A stretch of DNA of 64,000 nt from Arthrobacter sp. PAMC25284 (GTDB taxonomy: Bacteria > Actinomycetota > Actinomycetes > Actinomycetales > Micrococcaceae). The translations under genes were made by a program, and so were the position numbers. Below the pieces are notes generated by a model, which saw only the letters and a list, made by a program, of their open reading frames with translations, was not told the origin of the DNA and ran no database searches. This document shows positions 1-7,518 of this stretch, in pieces; the stretch's first letter is position 1; every line of letters begins with the position of its first letter. The DNA lies in contig NZ_CP080382.1 of the NCBI RefSeq assembly GCF_019443425.1, positions 2,170,001 to 2,234,000 on the forward strand. Reading direction: 5' to 3'.

Positions 1-356
1 CCCAAGTGGAGGACCTGAGCCGCCGGCATCTGCCGCCCGGGCCCGCCATGGGGTCGGTCCTCTCGCCGGCATCCTTCGCTAAGCTCGCCGACCACGTGGG
101 CGAACTCAGCGCGCTCCTGCGGGGGATTCTCCGGGACGGCATGGCCCAGGGCTACCTGCCCGAGGCAGATATTGTCCAGCTGGCGCAGCTCATCCACGGC
201 ACACTGTCCTCCAGCGCAGCGCGCGGCGGCGGCGGCGAGGGCACGGAGTCCGACGCCGAAGCCCGTTTAGGGCGCACGGTGCGGTTCATCCAGTTGGGGG
301 CGGGCGCCAGGTTCGATGCCGAGGGCAGGCCCGTCCGAGCCCATCCGGCGACCTGA
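1..356 (+). CDS. TetR-type transcriptional regulator, C-terminal fragment (5' end outside window)
   Basis: The reading frame is already open at base 3 and stops with TGA at 354-356, so only the last ~117 residues are present. The sequence looks like the ligand-binding and dimerisation part of a TetR-type regulator: amphipathic helices (LADHVGELSALLRGILRDGM) followed by the acidic helix of LPEADIVQLAQLIHGTL. The DNA-binding helix-turn-helix, which would settle the family, lies upstream of the window. The GTG at position 6 is an in-frame codon and need not be the start. The next gene is convergent, with its stop 17 bases away. Assignment rests on general character only. Confidence 0.5.
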   Translation, partial: QVEDLSRRHLPPGPAMGSVLSPASFAKLADHVGELSALLRGILRDGMAQGYLPEADIVQLAQLIHGTLSSSAARGGGGEGTESDAEARLGRTVRFIQLGAGARFDAEGRPVRAHPAT

Positions 357-372
357 TGCGCAAGCCGCGTGA

Positions 373-1053
373 TCACTTCGCCGGGGAAGCCGCAGCAGGA
401 GTAACGGGCCAGCTGAATTCGTCCACGAGGCGCCGGTCCTCGCGCGGGCAGCTGAGCCGGCCGGGCGCCTGGTCCACCTGCTCCGGCTTCGCCAGCTCCT
501 TGAAATCGTCGGTGAGGATGACGTCGACGGTGGCGTCCGCCCGGCCGTCCTGGAAGTAGTCGGAGCCCGGCACCTGGCGCTGGACGCTTAACGCCGCAGA
601 CTGGCCCGCGGCACCGGAGACGACCAGCGCTACGCCGCGGAAGCCGGTCGATTTGTTGGCGATGGCGCCGACCACAAACTTGCGGGCGGCAAATTCGTCG
701 GCCACGCCCCGTGCCAGGCCCGGACGGCTCGTGGAATTGTAGACGTTGACGGTAACGCTTTCCGGCGGGAGGTACTCATGCGTTTCCGCCGGGCAGAGCG
801 AGGACGCCTCTTTACTCCGCTCCGGCGTCGGGACCGTCAGCTGGCCGTTGATAATGGCCAAGGCCACGACGATCCCGGCAATAACCAAACCTGCGAGCGC
901 CACAAGGACGGCTCCGTGCAGGATCCTGCGGCGAAACCGGACAGGGTTTTCCAGGGCGTCATCCTGCTCCACGAAGGTGGCCCGCAGGTCCGCGCCGGTC
1001 ACGACGCGGTGCCCGTTCAATGCGGGAGGCTCGCCCGGGCCTCTAGCCATCAA
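373..1053 (-). CDS. LytR C-terminal (LytR_C) domain membrane protein
   Basis: A 226-residue protein with a cytoplasmic N-terminus (about 1-45), one hydrophobic membrane segment (about 46-70, HGAVLVALAGLVIAGIVVAL) and an extracytoplasmic domain containing VTVNVYNSTSRPGLARGVAD. That is the typical opening of the LytR_C fold found at the end of LytR-CpsA-Psr ligases and as stand-alone actinobacterial envelope proteins. It lacks the LCP catalytic domain, so it is probably an envelope accessory protein rather than a ligase. It starts at an ATG overlapping the last 11 bases of the upstream small gene, implying translational coupling. Family is fairly sure; specific function unknown. Confidence 0.75.
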   Translation of the reverse strand: MMARGPGEPPALNGHRVVTGADLRATFVEQDDALENPVRFRRRILHGAVLVALAGLVIAGIVVALAIINGQLTVPTPERSKEASSLCPAETHEYLPPESVTVNVYNSTSRPGLARGVADEFAARKFVVGAIANKSTGFRGVALVVSGAAGQSAALSVQRQVPGSDYFQDGRADATVDVILTDDFKELAKPEQVDQAPGRLSCPREDRRLVDEFSWPVTPAAASPAK

Positions 1054-1342
1054 TCACCAGGACCCGCGCGTGAATGGCGGTGCGCTGATGCAGCGCAGAA
1101 CGGACGGCACGGTGCAGGCCGTCCTCGAGGTACAGGACACCGCGGTACTCCACCACGTGCGGAAACAGGTCCCCGAAGAATGTTGAGTCCTCCGCCAGAA
1201 GGGCCTCAAGATCCAGGGTCCGCTTGGTGGTCACCAGTTCATCCAGTCGGACCGGGCGGGGCGGCAGGGCGGCCCATTCCCGGGGGGTACTGTAACCATG
1301 GTCGGGGTAGGGGCGTCCCTCGCCCACAGCTTTAAATATCAC
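1043..1342 (-). CDS. small conserved actinobacterial protein upstream of LytR_C gene
   Basis: A 99-residue soluble protein beginning with GTG (MIFKAVGEGRPYPDHG). The segment LYLEDGLHRAVRSALHQR near residues 70-87 recalls the DGxHR motif of ParB/sulfiredoxin-like folds. Similar proteins beside LytR_C genes are, from memory, often labelled VapB-type antitoxins in public annotation, but no toxin gene is adjacent here and that label is doubtful. It overlaps the downstream LytR_C gene by 11 bases. No Shine-Dalgarno is visible. A TAGGCT box lies exactly six bases before the start codon, so the mRNA is probably leaderless. Confidence 0.65.
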   Translation of the reverse strand: MIFKAVGEGRPYPDHGYSTPREWAALPPRPVRLDELVTTKRTLDLEALLAEDSTFFGDLFPHVVEYRGVLYLEDGLHRAVRSALHQRTAIHARVLVIDG

Positions 1343-1348
1343 CCTGAC

Positions 1349-1354
1349 AGCCTA
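1349..1354 (-). promoter_or_regulatory. -10 box of likely leaderless promoter
   Basis: TAGGCT fits the actinobacterial TAnnnT -10 pattern and sits six bases before the GTG at 1342, so transcription would begin at the start codon. No ribosome binding site precedes that codon. No convincing -35 is visible. Confidence 0.5.
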
Positions 1355-1522
1355 GGGAACTTAGGCCGGCAAAGGAATCCATGCCCCCGCCCGGCGTGAG
1401 GTTGTGGCCAAACAGTAACCTCTTGTCAGACAGAAAATACGCACCTGTCACACTCACGGCGGGCCGCGGCTTTTGTCCGTCAAATACCGGCCCGGGAATC
1501 GGCGGGCTGACAGAATGGGGAC

Positions 1523-2437
1523 ATGACTTCACCTGAGACGTCCGCCGCCCGGCCGATGAAGACTCCCCCATTGGCCCTGTTGCTTGACGTCGACGGCCCG
1601 GTGGCAAGTCCGGTCACGCGCGATGTCCAGCCCGCCATCATCGCCGATCTGCTGGCCCTCGCCGTCGCGGGAATCCCGGTGATCTTCAACACCGGCCGTT
1701 CGGACACCTTCATCCGCGAGCAGGTCATGGAGCCCATGATTGCCGCCGGCATGCCGGCCGGAACGATCATCCACGCCATCTGCGAGAAAGGCGCCGTCTG
1801 GTTCAGCTACACCCCGGCCGGCCCCGGTCCGGTCCATGTCGACGAGGAGCTCGCCATCCCGGGCTCCTTCGGAGACGACGTCCGCCGCCTGGTGGCCGAG
1901 GACTATTCGGCCCACATGTTCTTCGACGAAACGAAACGGGCAATGGTCTCCGTGGAGCAGCACATCGCCATCGCCAGTTCCGATTACCTCGCCGAGCAGG
2001 AACTCTTTGATGCCGACGTCTTGGATCTAATGGCCCGCCACGGTCTGGGCGTCGTCCGCCTCGACCACCATGCCCCCGATTCTGACGCCCGGATCGACTA
2101 CCGAGTGGATCCCACCATCATCTCCACAGACATCGAATCCGTCCGGCTCGGCAAGGATCTTGGCGCCAGCCGGGCCGTGGAACTGCTCGCGGCCCAGGGC
2201 ATCACCCCGCAGGCCTGGCGCACGGTGGGCGACTCCCGCACGGACTACGCCATGGCCGACTGGCTGCACCACAACGACCACGCTGTTAAGCATGTTGATG
2301 TGCGGCCCGCCGATGGCATCCCCGTGAAACCGTATGAGGTGCTGACCGCCGCCGATCTCGGGTTGGACGGGGACACGATTCACGACGACGCCGGGGCCGC
2401 CTTCCTGCGCCACTGGCTGAAGGCCATTACCGGTTAA
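1523..2437 (+). CDS. HAD-superfamily hydrolase (Cof/sucrose-phosphatase-like)
   Basis: A 304-residue cytoplasmic protein with haloacid dehalogenase motifs: motif I LLDVDGPVAS with nucleophile Asp22 and acid/base Asp24, motif II around FNTGRSD, and the Mg-binding motif IV VGDSRTDYAMADW near residue 235. The cap between motifs II and III suggests the HAD-IIB (Cof, sugar-phosphatase) class. Substrate cannot be told from sequence; a sugar phosphate is a guess. The ATG at 1523 is preceded by CAGAATGGGGAC, with no strong ribosome binding site. The gene stands alone and is followed by a hairpin. Confidence 0.75.
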   Translation: MTSPETSAARPMKTPPLALLLDVDGPVASPVTRDVQPAIIADLLALAVAGIPVIFNTGRSDTFIREQVMEPMIAAGMPAGTIIHAICEKGAVWFSYTPAGPGPVHVDEELAIPGSFGDDVRRLVAEDYSAHMFFDETKRAMVSVEQHIAIASSDYLAEQELFDADVLDLMARHGLGVVRLDHHAPDSDARIDYRVDPTIISTDIESVRLGKDLGASRAVELLAAQGITPQAWRTVGDSRTDYAMADWLHHNDHAVKHVDVRPADGIPVKPYEVLTAADLGLDGDTIHDDAGAAFLRHWLKAITG

Positions 2438-2444
2438 AAGGCGG

Positions 2445-2469
2445 ATCCGCCGGAACCTGGCCGGCGGAT
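2445..2469 (+). terminator. hairpin after HAD hydrolase
   Basis: Nine-base arms ATCCGCCGG (2445-2453) and CCGGCGGAT (2461-2469) pair perfectly around a 7-base loop, eight bases after the stop codon. There is no U-tract, as is common in high-GC actinobacteria. Confidence 0.55.
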
Positions 2470-2683
2470 TGTCGCCGTTGCTGCGGCTTAATGTGTCCCG
2501 GCAATTTTGAGGCGGGAGTTATCATGCAAGTAGGTAGCAAGAGCACTCAAAGAACGCCGGAGAACAGACATCACTGAAGCAATAATCCAGGACGAAATTT
2601 ACTACGGCGGTCAGGCGTCAGAAGACGCCCATGACGAGGTCACGTCGGCGGCCGCCGTCGCGCGGTTCAAGACCCGGCCGGAT

Positions 2684-4159
2684 GTGGTCCGTCGACGCGG
2701 CCGGTACGCCCTCATCAATGAGAACCGCACGCCGTATCAGGCCATGGTCGAAGACCTGATGTTCCTGCGTTCGGTGCTGGACGGCGCCGGCCTTGATTAC
2801 CTCCTGGTGCGCGGCAACAATCACCGGCCCGTCATCGCGGTGGACTGGAAGCTCCGGAAGGAACTCCGCGACGCGCTCGTGGAGGCATGCCACGACGAGC
2901 CGTTCTACTCCATGACCGTCGACGCCAAGAAAAAGTCCTCCGTGCTGGTGTCCGACGGCGAGCTGTCACCCAACCGGCAGGCTCGGATCTTCCGGCTGTA
3001 CCGTCCCCGGGTCGAACCGGAGGGCGGGTTCCAGTTCGGCGCCTCCGCCGGCGTTCAGCTGGAGCTGTGGAGCTTCGAAGGGGATCAGCTGATCCTGCCG
3101 ATCGAGAACTCGCTGACCCGGCGCACCATGCTCGCCCAGGATGCCGTGCGCGGCACCGTGGAACGCTACGGCCACACGTGGCCCACCATTGAGAACATGT
3201 TCGCGGACCACGCCAGCGACATCAGCTTCGACGTCGACCTTGTGTTCTCCTGGGTGGACGGATCCTCCCCCGAATACATTGCCGCCCGCCGGGCCCGCAT
3301 GGCTGGCGTCGTGGTCGGCGAAGGCGACGACCACGAGGCCAGGTTCCGCCAGATAGACGAACTCAAGTACGCGCTGCGCTCCGTATATATGTTTGCGCCG
3401 TGGATCCGGCGGATCTTCATCGCCACGGATTCGCCTGCTCCGTCCTGGCTTGCAGAGCACCCGAGCGTGACAATTGTCCGCAGCGAGGAATTCTTCGCTG
3501 ACCCCTCGGTGCTGCCGACGCACAATTCGCAGGCGGTGGAGTGCCAGCTGCATCACATCGAGGGACTCTCCGAGCACTTCCTCTATTCCAATGACGACAT
3601 GTTCTTCGGCCGGGCCGTCGGACCGGACATGTTCTTCACCCCGGGCGGCATCACCAAGTTCATCGAGGCGGAAACGCGGATCGGGCTGGGCGAGAACGAC
3701 GCCGAGCGCAGTGGTTTTGAGAACGCGGCCCGCGTCAACCGCAAGTTGCTCTGGAACCGTTTCGGCCGGATCACCACCCGGCACCTCGAGCACACCGCGA
3801 CGCCGCTTCGACGCAGCGTGGCGGCCACCATGGAACAGGAGTTCCCGGCTGAGTTCGCTAAGACCGCCGCGAGCACCTTCCGTGCGGCGGACAACATTTC
3901 AGTGACCAACTCGTTCTACCACTACTACGCGTTGCTCACCGGCCGTGCCGTCACCCAAACCGCCGCGAAAGTGAAGTACGTCGATACGACAGCCCGGGCC
4001 GGACTGAATTACTTGCCCAAGCTGCTCGCCAAGCGGAACATGGATTTCGTCTGCCTGAACGACGGCAGCTTCCCCGAGGTACCCGCCGAGGAGCGGGCCG
4101 AGTTGGTGGTGGACTTCCTGGAGAAGTATTACCCCATCAAGGCGCCCTGGGAAAAGTGA
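2684..4159 (+). CDS. Stealth-family protein (sugar-phosphate transferase)
   Basis: At least 491 residues. The Stealth hallmarks are present in order: CR1 (DVDLVFSWVDGSSPEY, about 184-199), CR2 with RQIDELKYALRSVYMFAPWI then FLYSNDDMFFG (about 300), CR3 around FENAARVNRKLLWNRFG, and CR4 near the C-terminus. The family transfers hexose-1-phosphate onto glycans and makes capsule or wall polysaccharide phosphodiester linkages. The GTG at 2684 gives the longest frame with a standard start, but the frame is open back to 2534 and encodes sensible protein (DEIYYGGQASEDAHDEV). The real start is therefore probably upstream: the ATG at 2524, which has an AGGCGGGAG site, lies in another frame. A frameshift or unusual start is suspected. 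Confidence 0.85.
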   Translation: MVRRRGRYALINENRTPYQAMVEDLMFLRSVLDGAGLDYLLVRGNNHRPVIAVDWKLRKELRDALVEACHDEPFYSMTVDAKKKSSVLVSDGELSPNRQARIFRLYRPRVEPEGGFQFGASAGVQLELWSFEGDQLILPIENSLTRRTMLAQDAVRGTVERYGHTWPTIENMFADHASDISFDVDLVFSWVDGSSPEYIAARRARMAGVVVGEGDDHEARFRQIDELKYALRSVYMFAPWIRRIFIATDSPAPSWLAEHPSVTIVRSEEFFADPSVLPTHNSQAVECQLHHIEGLSEHFLYSNDDMFFGRAVGPDMFFTPGGITKFIEAETRIGLGENDAERSGFENAARVNRKLLWNRFGRITTRHLEHTATPLRRSVAATMEQEFPAEFAKTAASTFRAADNISVTNSFYHYYALLTGRAVTQTAAKVKYVDTTARAGLNYLPKLLAKRNMDFVCLNDGSFPEVPAEERAELVVDFLEKYYPIKAPWEK

Positions 4160-4160
4160 T

Positions 4161-4214
4161 GCCGGAGCCGGGGCTGCCACCGCTGTCGGCGGTTTGCCCC
4201 GGCAGGGCTCCGGC
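4161..4214. terminator. bidirectional hairpin between convergent genes
   Basis: GCCGGAGCC (4161-4169) pairs with GGCTCCGGC (4206-4214), with an inner GGGGC/GCCCC pairing. It lies between the convergent Stealth and phosphoesterase genes and could end both transcripts. Confidence 0.5.
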
Positions 4215-5155
4215 TAGCTAAGGGCCGTGATCCGGCGCGCGCCTGGCGTCTTGGCCGGGTCCTCCAGCTTCGCCTTACGCGGAATCTTTACCCCTGCCTG
4301 AGCCAGCCGCCGCTGGACTTCCGCAGCCGCCACCGTCTCACCGACGTCCGGGGTATCCCCCAGGAGCACCACCGAGTGAACGATCGTGTGCTCGTATACA
4401 TGTACCAGGTTGAACGCCTGACCACCGTCGCGTCCGCGTGTCCCCCCTACCGGAACATTCAAATCCTGGGTGTAGCAGGTGGCTGAAGCGACGGAGACCG
4501 GAATGCCGGCGAACGTGGCGGTCGTTGAGTAGTGCAGGTGGCCGCCCAAAATGGCCCGCACGTCGGAGTTCCGCAGCACCCCGGCGAGCGCCGACTGCCC
4601 GCGAAGCTCAACAAGCACTGCCAGGTCCAGCACGGAAGGTACCGGCGGATGGTGGAGGGCCAGAATCGTCCCGTCGGGGGCCGGTGTTGCCAGTTCGGCG
4701 GCTAGCCAGTCCAACTGGCCTTCGCTTAGCTCGCCGTGGTGAAAACCAGGCACCGACGTGTCCAGGGTGATGACGCGCAGTCCGTTGATGAAATAGCTAC
4801 GGTCCACCGGCGCCGTGCCCGCGGGCTCGTCCAGCAGCCCGGCCCGAAAATTACCGCGGTCATCATGGTTCCCCATAGCCCAGATAACCTTGGCGCCCAT
4901 GGCCTTGCACGCGGGCTCTACGATCGCGCGGAGCTTGACGTAGGCTTCGGCTTCACCCTGGTCGGCCAGGTCCCCGGTGAAGACCACGGCTTCGGGGCGC
5001 GCTCCGGAAGCCAGGACTTCGTCGAAGAGTTGCCTGAGCAGGGCATCGCTGTCCACCGCGCCGTGCAGAGGCTGCGGACCCCCCAGCAGATGGGGGTCGC
5101 TTAGATGAAGTAGAAAATGCCGTGGCCGGGGGTGTTCGGCCTCGATGAGCTCCAT
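4214..5155 (-). CDS. cpdA: calcineurin-like metallophosphoesterase, CpdA-type
   Basis: A 313-residue cytoplasmic protein with all metal-binding blocks of class III cyclic-nucleotide phosphodiesterases: LSDPHLLGG (about 18-26), [11 protein letters not shown] (about 59-69), AMGNHDDRG (about 94-102), LALHHPP and GGHLHYS near residue 205. The family hydrolyses 3',5'-cAMP or related phosphodiesters at a dinuclear metal centre. The ATG at 5155 has an AAGAAGG site ten bases upstream. It is transcribed after fdhA, 192 bases apart. The cAMP substrate is inferred from family resemblance. Confidence 0.8.
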   Translation of the reverse strand: MELIEAEHPRPRHFLLHLSDPHLLGGPQPLHGAVDSDALLRQLFDEVLASGARPEAVVFTGDLADQGEAEAYVKLRAIVEPACKAMGAKVIWAMGNHDDRGNFRAGLLDEPAGTAPVDRSYFINGLRVITLDTSVPGFHHGELSEGQLDWLAAELATPAPDGTILALHHPPVPSVLDLAVLVELRGQSALAGVLRNSDVRAILGGHLHYSTTATFAGIPVSVASATCYTQDLNVPVGGTRGRDGGQAFNLVHVYEHTIVHSVVLLGDTPDVGETVAAAEVQRRLAQAGVKIPRKAKLEDPAKTPGARRITALS

Positions 5156-5347
5156 TGCTGCCTTCTTGGTTGGGTGGAGGCGGTGCCTCCAGTGTCCCTC
5201 TCAGTAACCACTATCCAACCAGACATTGGGTTAACAATGTGAAAACGGGGGTAGGAATTTTCGAAAAGTTGCATGGGTCAGCGACGCCGCCCGTTGCCGA
5301 GGTGTTGACCCGGCAGGGCAGCGCCGCTGGATTCCATGCCGTTTCTG

Positions 5348-6559
5348 CTAGCTCAGGTAGCCGTTCGGGTTCAGGACGTACTTCGTGGCTGCGCCGGCGT
5401 CGAATTCGGCGTAACCCTTCGGCGCATCTTCCAGACTGATCGCCTTGGCATTGACGTTCTTCGCGATGCTCACCCGGTCATGCAGGATGGCCATCATGAG
5501 CCCACGGTTGTACTTCATCACCGGGCACTGGCCGGTAGTGAAGCTCAACGACTTGGCCCAACCCGTGCCCAGGCTGAGCGACAGCGAGCCCTTCTGGGCG
5601 GCCGCGTCGATGCCGCCCGGGTCGCCTGTGACGTAGAGCCCGGGAATGCCCAACGCACCGCCGGCGGCAGTGATGTCCATCAGCGAGTTGAGAACAGTCG
5701 CGGGTGCTTCGGAGGCACCATGGCCGTGTCCCTTGGCTTCGAACCCGACGGCGTCCACACCGCAATCGACTTCGGGGATCCCGAGGAGCTGCTCGATCTG
5801 CTCCTGCGGGCCGCCCTCGTTCAGGTCCACCGTTTCGCAGCCGAAGCTGCGTGCCTGGGCCAGCCGGTCCGTGTTCATATCGCCGACGATGACGACGGCG
5901 GCGCCGAGCAGCTGTGCGCTCGTGGCGGCGGCAAGACCAACCGGCCCGGCGCCGGCGACATAGACCGTGGAGCCCACGCCTACGCCTGCGGTGACGGCGC
6001 CGTGGAATCCGGTGGGGAAGATGTCCGAGAGCATGGTCAGGTCCATCATTTTTTCCAGTGCCTGGTCCCGGTCCGGGAATTTCAGCAGGTTCCAGTCCGC
6101 GTAAGGCACGAGGACGTAGTTGGCTTGGCCACCGACCCAGCCGCCCATGTCCACATAGCCGTAGGCGCTTCCCGGCCGGTCCGGGTTGACGTTCAGGCAG
6201 ATGCCGGTCTTGCGCTCCTTGCAGTTCCGGCAGCGTCCACAGGCGATATTGAAGGGGACGGAGCAGATATCACCTACCTTGATGAATTCAACATCCGGTC
6301 CCACTTCCACGACTTCGCCGGTGATTTCGTGGCCGAGAACGAGGTCCTTCGGGGCGGTGGTGCGCCCACGGACCATGTGCTGGTCGGAGCCGCAGATGTT
6401 CGTGGCGACGGTCTTCAGGATGACGCCATGGCGTACTTGGCGGCCCACATTCGCCGGGTTGACGCCCGGGCCGTCTTTGAGTTCGAAGCTTGGGTAGTCA
6501 ATGTCGATAAGTTCAACCTTGCCGGGTGCTTTGTAGGCAACGGCTTTGTTCCCTGTCAT
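5348..6559 (-). CDS. fdhA: glutathione-independent formaldehyde dehydrogenase
   Basis: A 403-residue zinc-dependent medium-chain dehydrogenase. The catalytic-zinc region TNICGSDQHMVRGRTTAP (about 52-69) and LGHEITGEV are present, along with the structural-zinc cysteines CGRCRNCKERKTGIC (about 109-123) and the Rossmann motif VAGAGPVGLAAA. The extra insert GSAYGYVDMGGWVGGQ is typical of Pseudomonas-type FdhA (EC 1.2.1.46), which oxidises formaldehyde with tightly bound NAD and needs no glutathione. The length matches the family (about 400). Likely role: formaldehyde detoxification from demethylation reactions. ATG at 6559, with AGGAG-like GAAGGAGAA just upstream. Confidence 0.9.
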   Translation of the reverse strand: MTGNKAVAYKAPGKVELIDIDYPSFELKDGPGVNPANVGRQVRHGVILKTVATNICGSDQHMVRGRTTAPKDLVLGHEITGEVVEVGPDVEFIKVGDICSVPFNIACGRCRNCKERKTGICLNVNPDRPGSAYGYVDMGGWVGGQANYVLVPYADWNLLKFPDRDQALEKMMDLTMLSDIFPTGFHGAVTAGVGVGSTVYVAGAGPVGLAAATSAQLLGAAVVIVGDMNTDRLAQARSFGCETVDLNEGGPQEQIEQLLGIPEVDCGVDAVGFEAKGHGHGASEAPATVLNSLMDITAAGGALGIPGLYVTGDPGGIDAAAQKGSLSLSLGTGWAKSLSFTTGQCPVMKYNRGLMMAILHDRVSIAKNVNAKAISLEDAPKGYAEFDAGAATKYVLNPNGYLS

Positions 6560-6863
6560 CTTTCTCCTTCAGATTTCACGGGCCAGTTGGGCCCGGTTGT
6601 GATCCACGAAGTTCCCTGATCCACCCCCCGCAGGACAGCTCCGGAGGCAACCACGACAGCGAGTCCATACAGGGCCGTGAGTGCGTCCGGTGGGTAGGGG
6701 GTTCGGCCAGTCTAGGACCTCGTTCAGAGAAGGGCTAGGGTCCGATGTCCGCCGTGGGCGAACGCCCAGCCGGGAGCCGTCAGGCATCAATCCGGGTCTC
6801 CCGGCGGCGGCGTATGCGGGTCCGTGCAGGCGATTCCTCATCGGGCGGGACGAACGTCGGTGT
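6560..6863. other. 304-base non-coding interval
   Basis: No gene is supported here. The overlapping minus-strand frame (6569-6943) is arginine-rich and runs into the glutathione peroxidase gene in another frame, as expected of a shadow. The interval probably holds the fdhA promoter and the 3' region of the peroxidase transcript. No clear hairpin was seen. Confidence 0.5.
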
Positions 6864-7355
6864 CTACGGCCAGTCCAGCAGTGCCTGGATCGCGTCGATG
6901 ACGGCCGCAGAGTCCGGCTCGACTGTCGGTGCGAAGCGGCCAACGACTTCGCCGTCGCGGTTCACGAGGAACTTTTCGAAATTCCACTTCACTAGGCCCG
7001 GCAACATGCCGGTCTTGAACTTGGTCAACTCGGCGTAGAGCGGATGGCGGTCCTTACCCCGGACTTTGGCTTTGGCCGTCAGCGGGAACGACACCCCAAA
7101 ATTCCGGCTGCAGAACTCGACGATCTCGGAGCCTGCACCGGGTTCCTGTCCGCCGAACTGGTTGCACGGAACCCCGAGCACGTGAAAGCCCCGGTCGCGG
7201 AACTTGTTGTAAAGGGCCTCCAGTCCAGCGTATTGGGCCGTAAAGCCGCACTCGGAGGCGACGTTGACGACCAGCACCACGTCACCCTTGAAGCGGCCGA
7301 AATCCGTCGTTCTCCCGTCGATCAGGGTGAGCGGGATGGAGTGCAAAGAAGGCAT
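6864..7355 (-). CDS. glutathione peroxidase family thiol peroxidase
   Basis: A 163-residue protein. It carries VVNVASECGFTAQYAGLEAL with the peroxidatic residue as cysteine (not selenocysteine) near 36, the GPx motif VLGVPCNQFGGQEPG near 60-74, and VKWNFEKFLVNRDGEVV with the catalytic Trp-Asn pair. Cys-type bacterial members usually reduce peroxides using thioredoxin or, in actinobacteria, mycothiol-linked thiols rather than glutathione. The ATG at 7355 was chosen over the longer frame because GAGGAATT lies just upstream and the extension (to 7427) is not conserved-looking. Its role is defence against hydroperoxides. Confidence 0.88.
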   Translation of the reverse strand: MPSLHSIPLTLIDGRTTDFGRFKGDVVLVVNVASECGFTAQYAGLEALYNKFRDRGFHVLGVPCNQFGGQEPGAGSEIVEFCSRNFGVSFPLTAKAKVRGKDRHPLYAELTKFKTGMLPGLVKWNFEKFLVNRDGEVVGRFAPTVEPDSAAVIDAIQALLDWP

Positions 7356-7518
7356 ACGGGAATTCCTCACGGAGGCTATGAGTCGAACGGCGACCCAAAA
7401 CGGGTTACGCCTGCCATTCGATACCAATCCGTACCCGTATGGGTCGGTACCTTTATGGCGGCTCCGGCCGACGCTTCGCGGCCGTGTGGCCGGGCAGCGT
7501 CAACCGGTGGGTTTCGCG

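Noticed and set aside
1043..1342. Toxin-antitoxin system based on a VapB-like label
   Set aside because: No toxin-like (PIN) gene is adjacent; the neighbour is a LytR_C envelope protein.
5336..6619. 427-residue open frame antisense to fdhA
   Set aside because: Same reason: it mirrors the dehydrogenase gene and has no recognisable motif.
6569..6943. 124-residue minus-strand frame upstream of fdhA
   Set aside because: Arginine- and serine-rich composition and overlap with the glutathione peroxidase gene mark it as a shadow frame.
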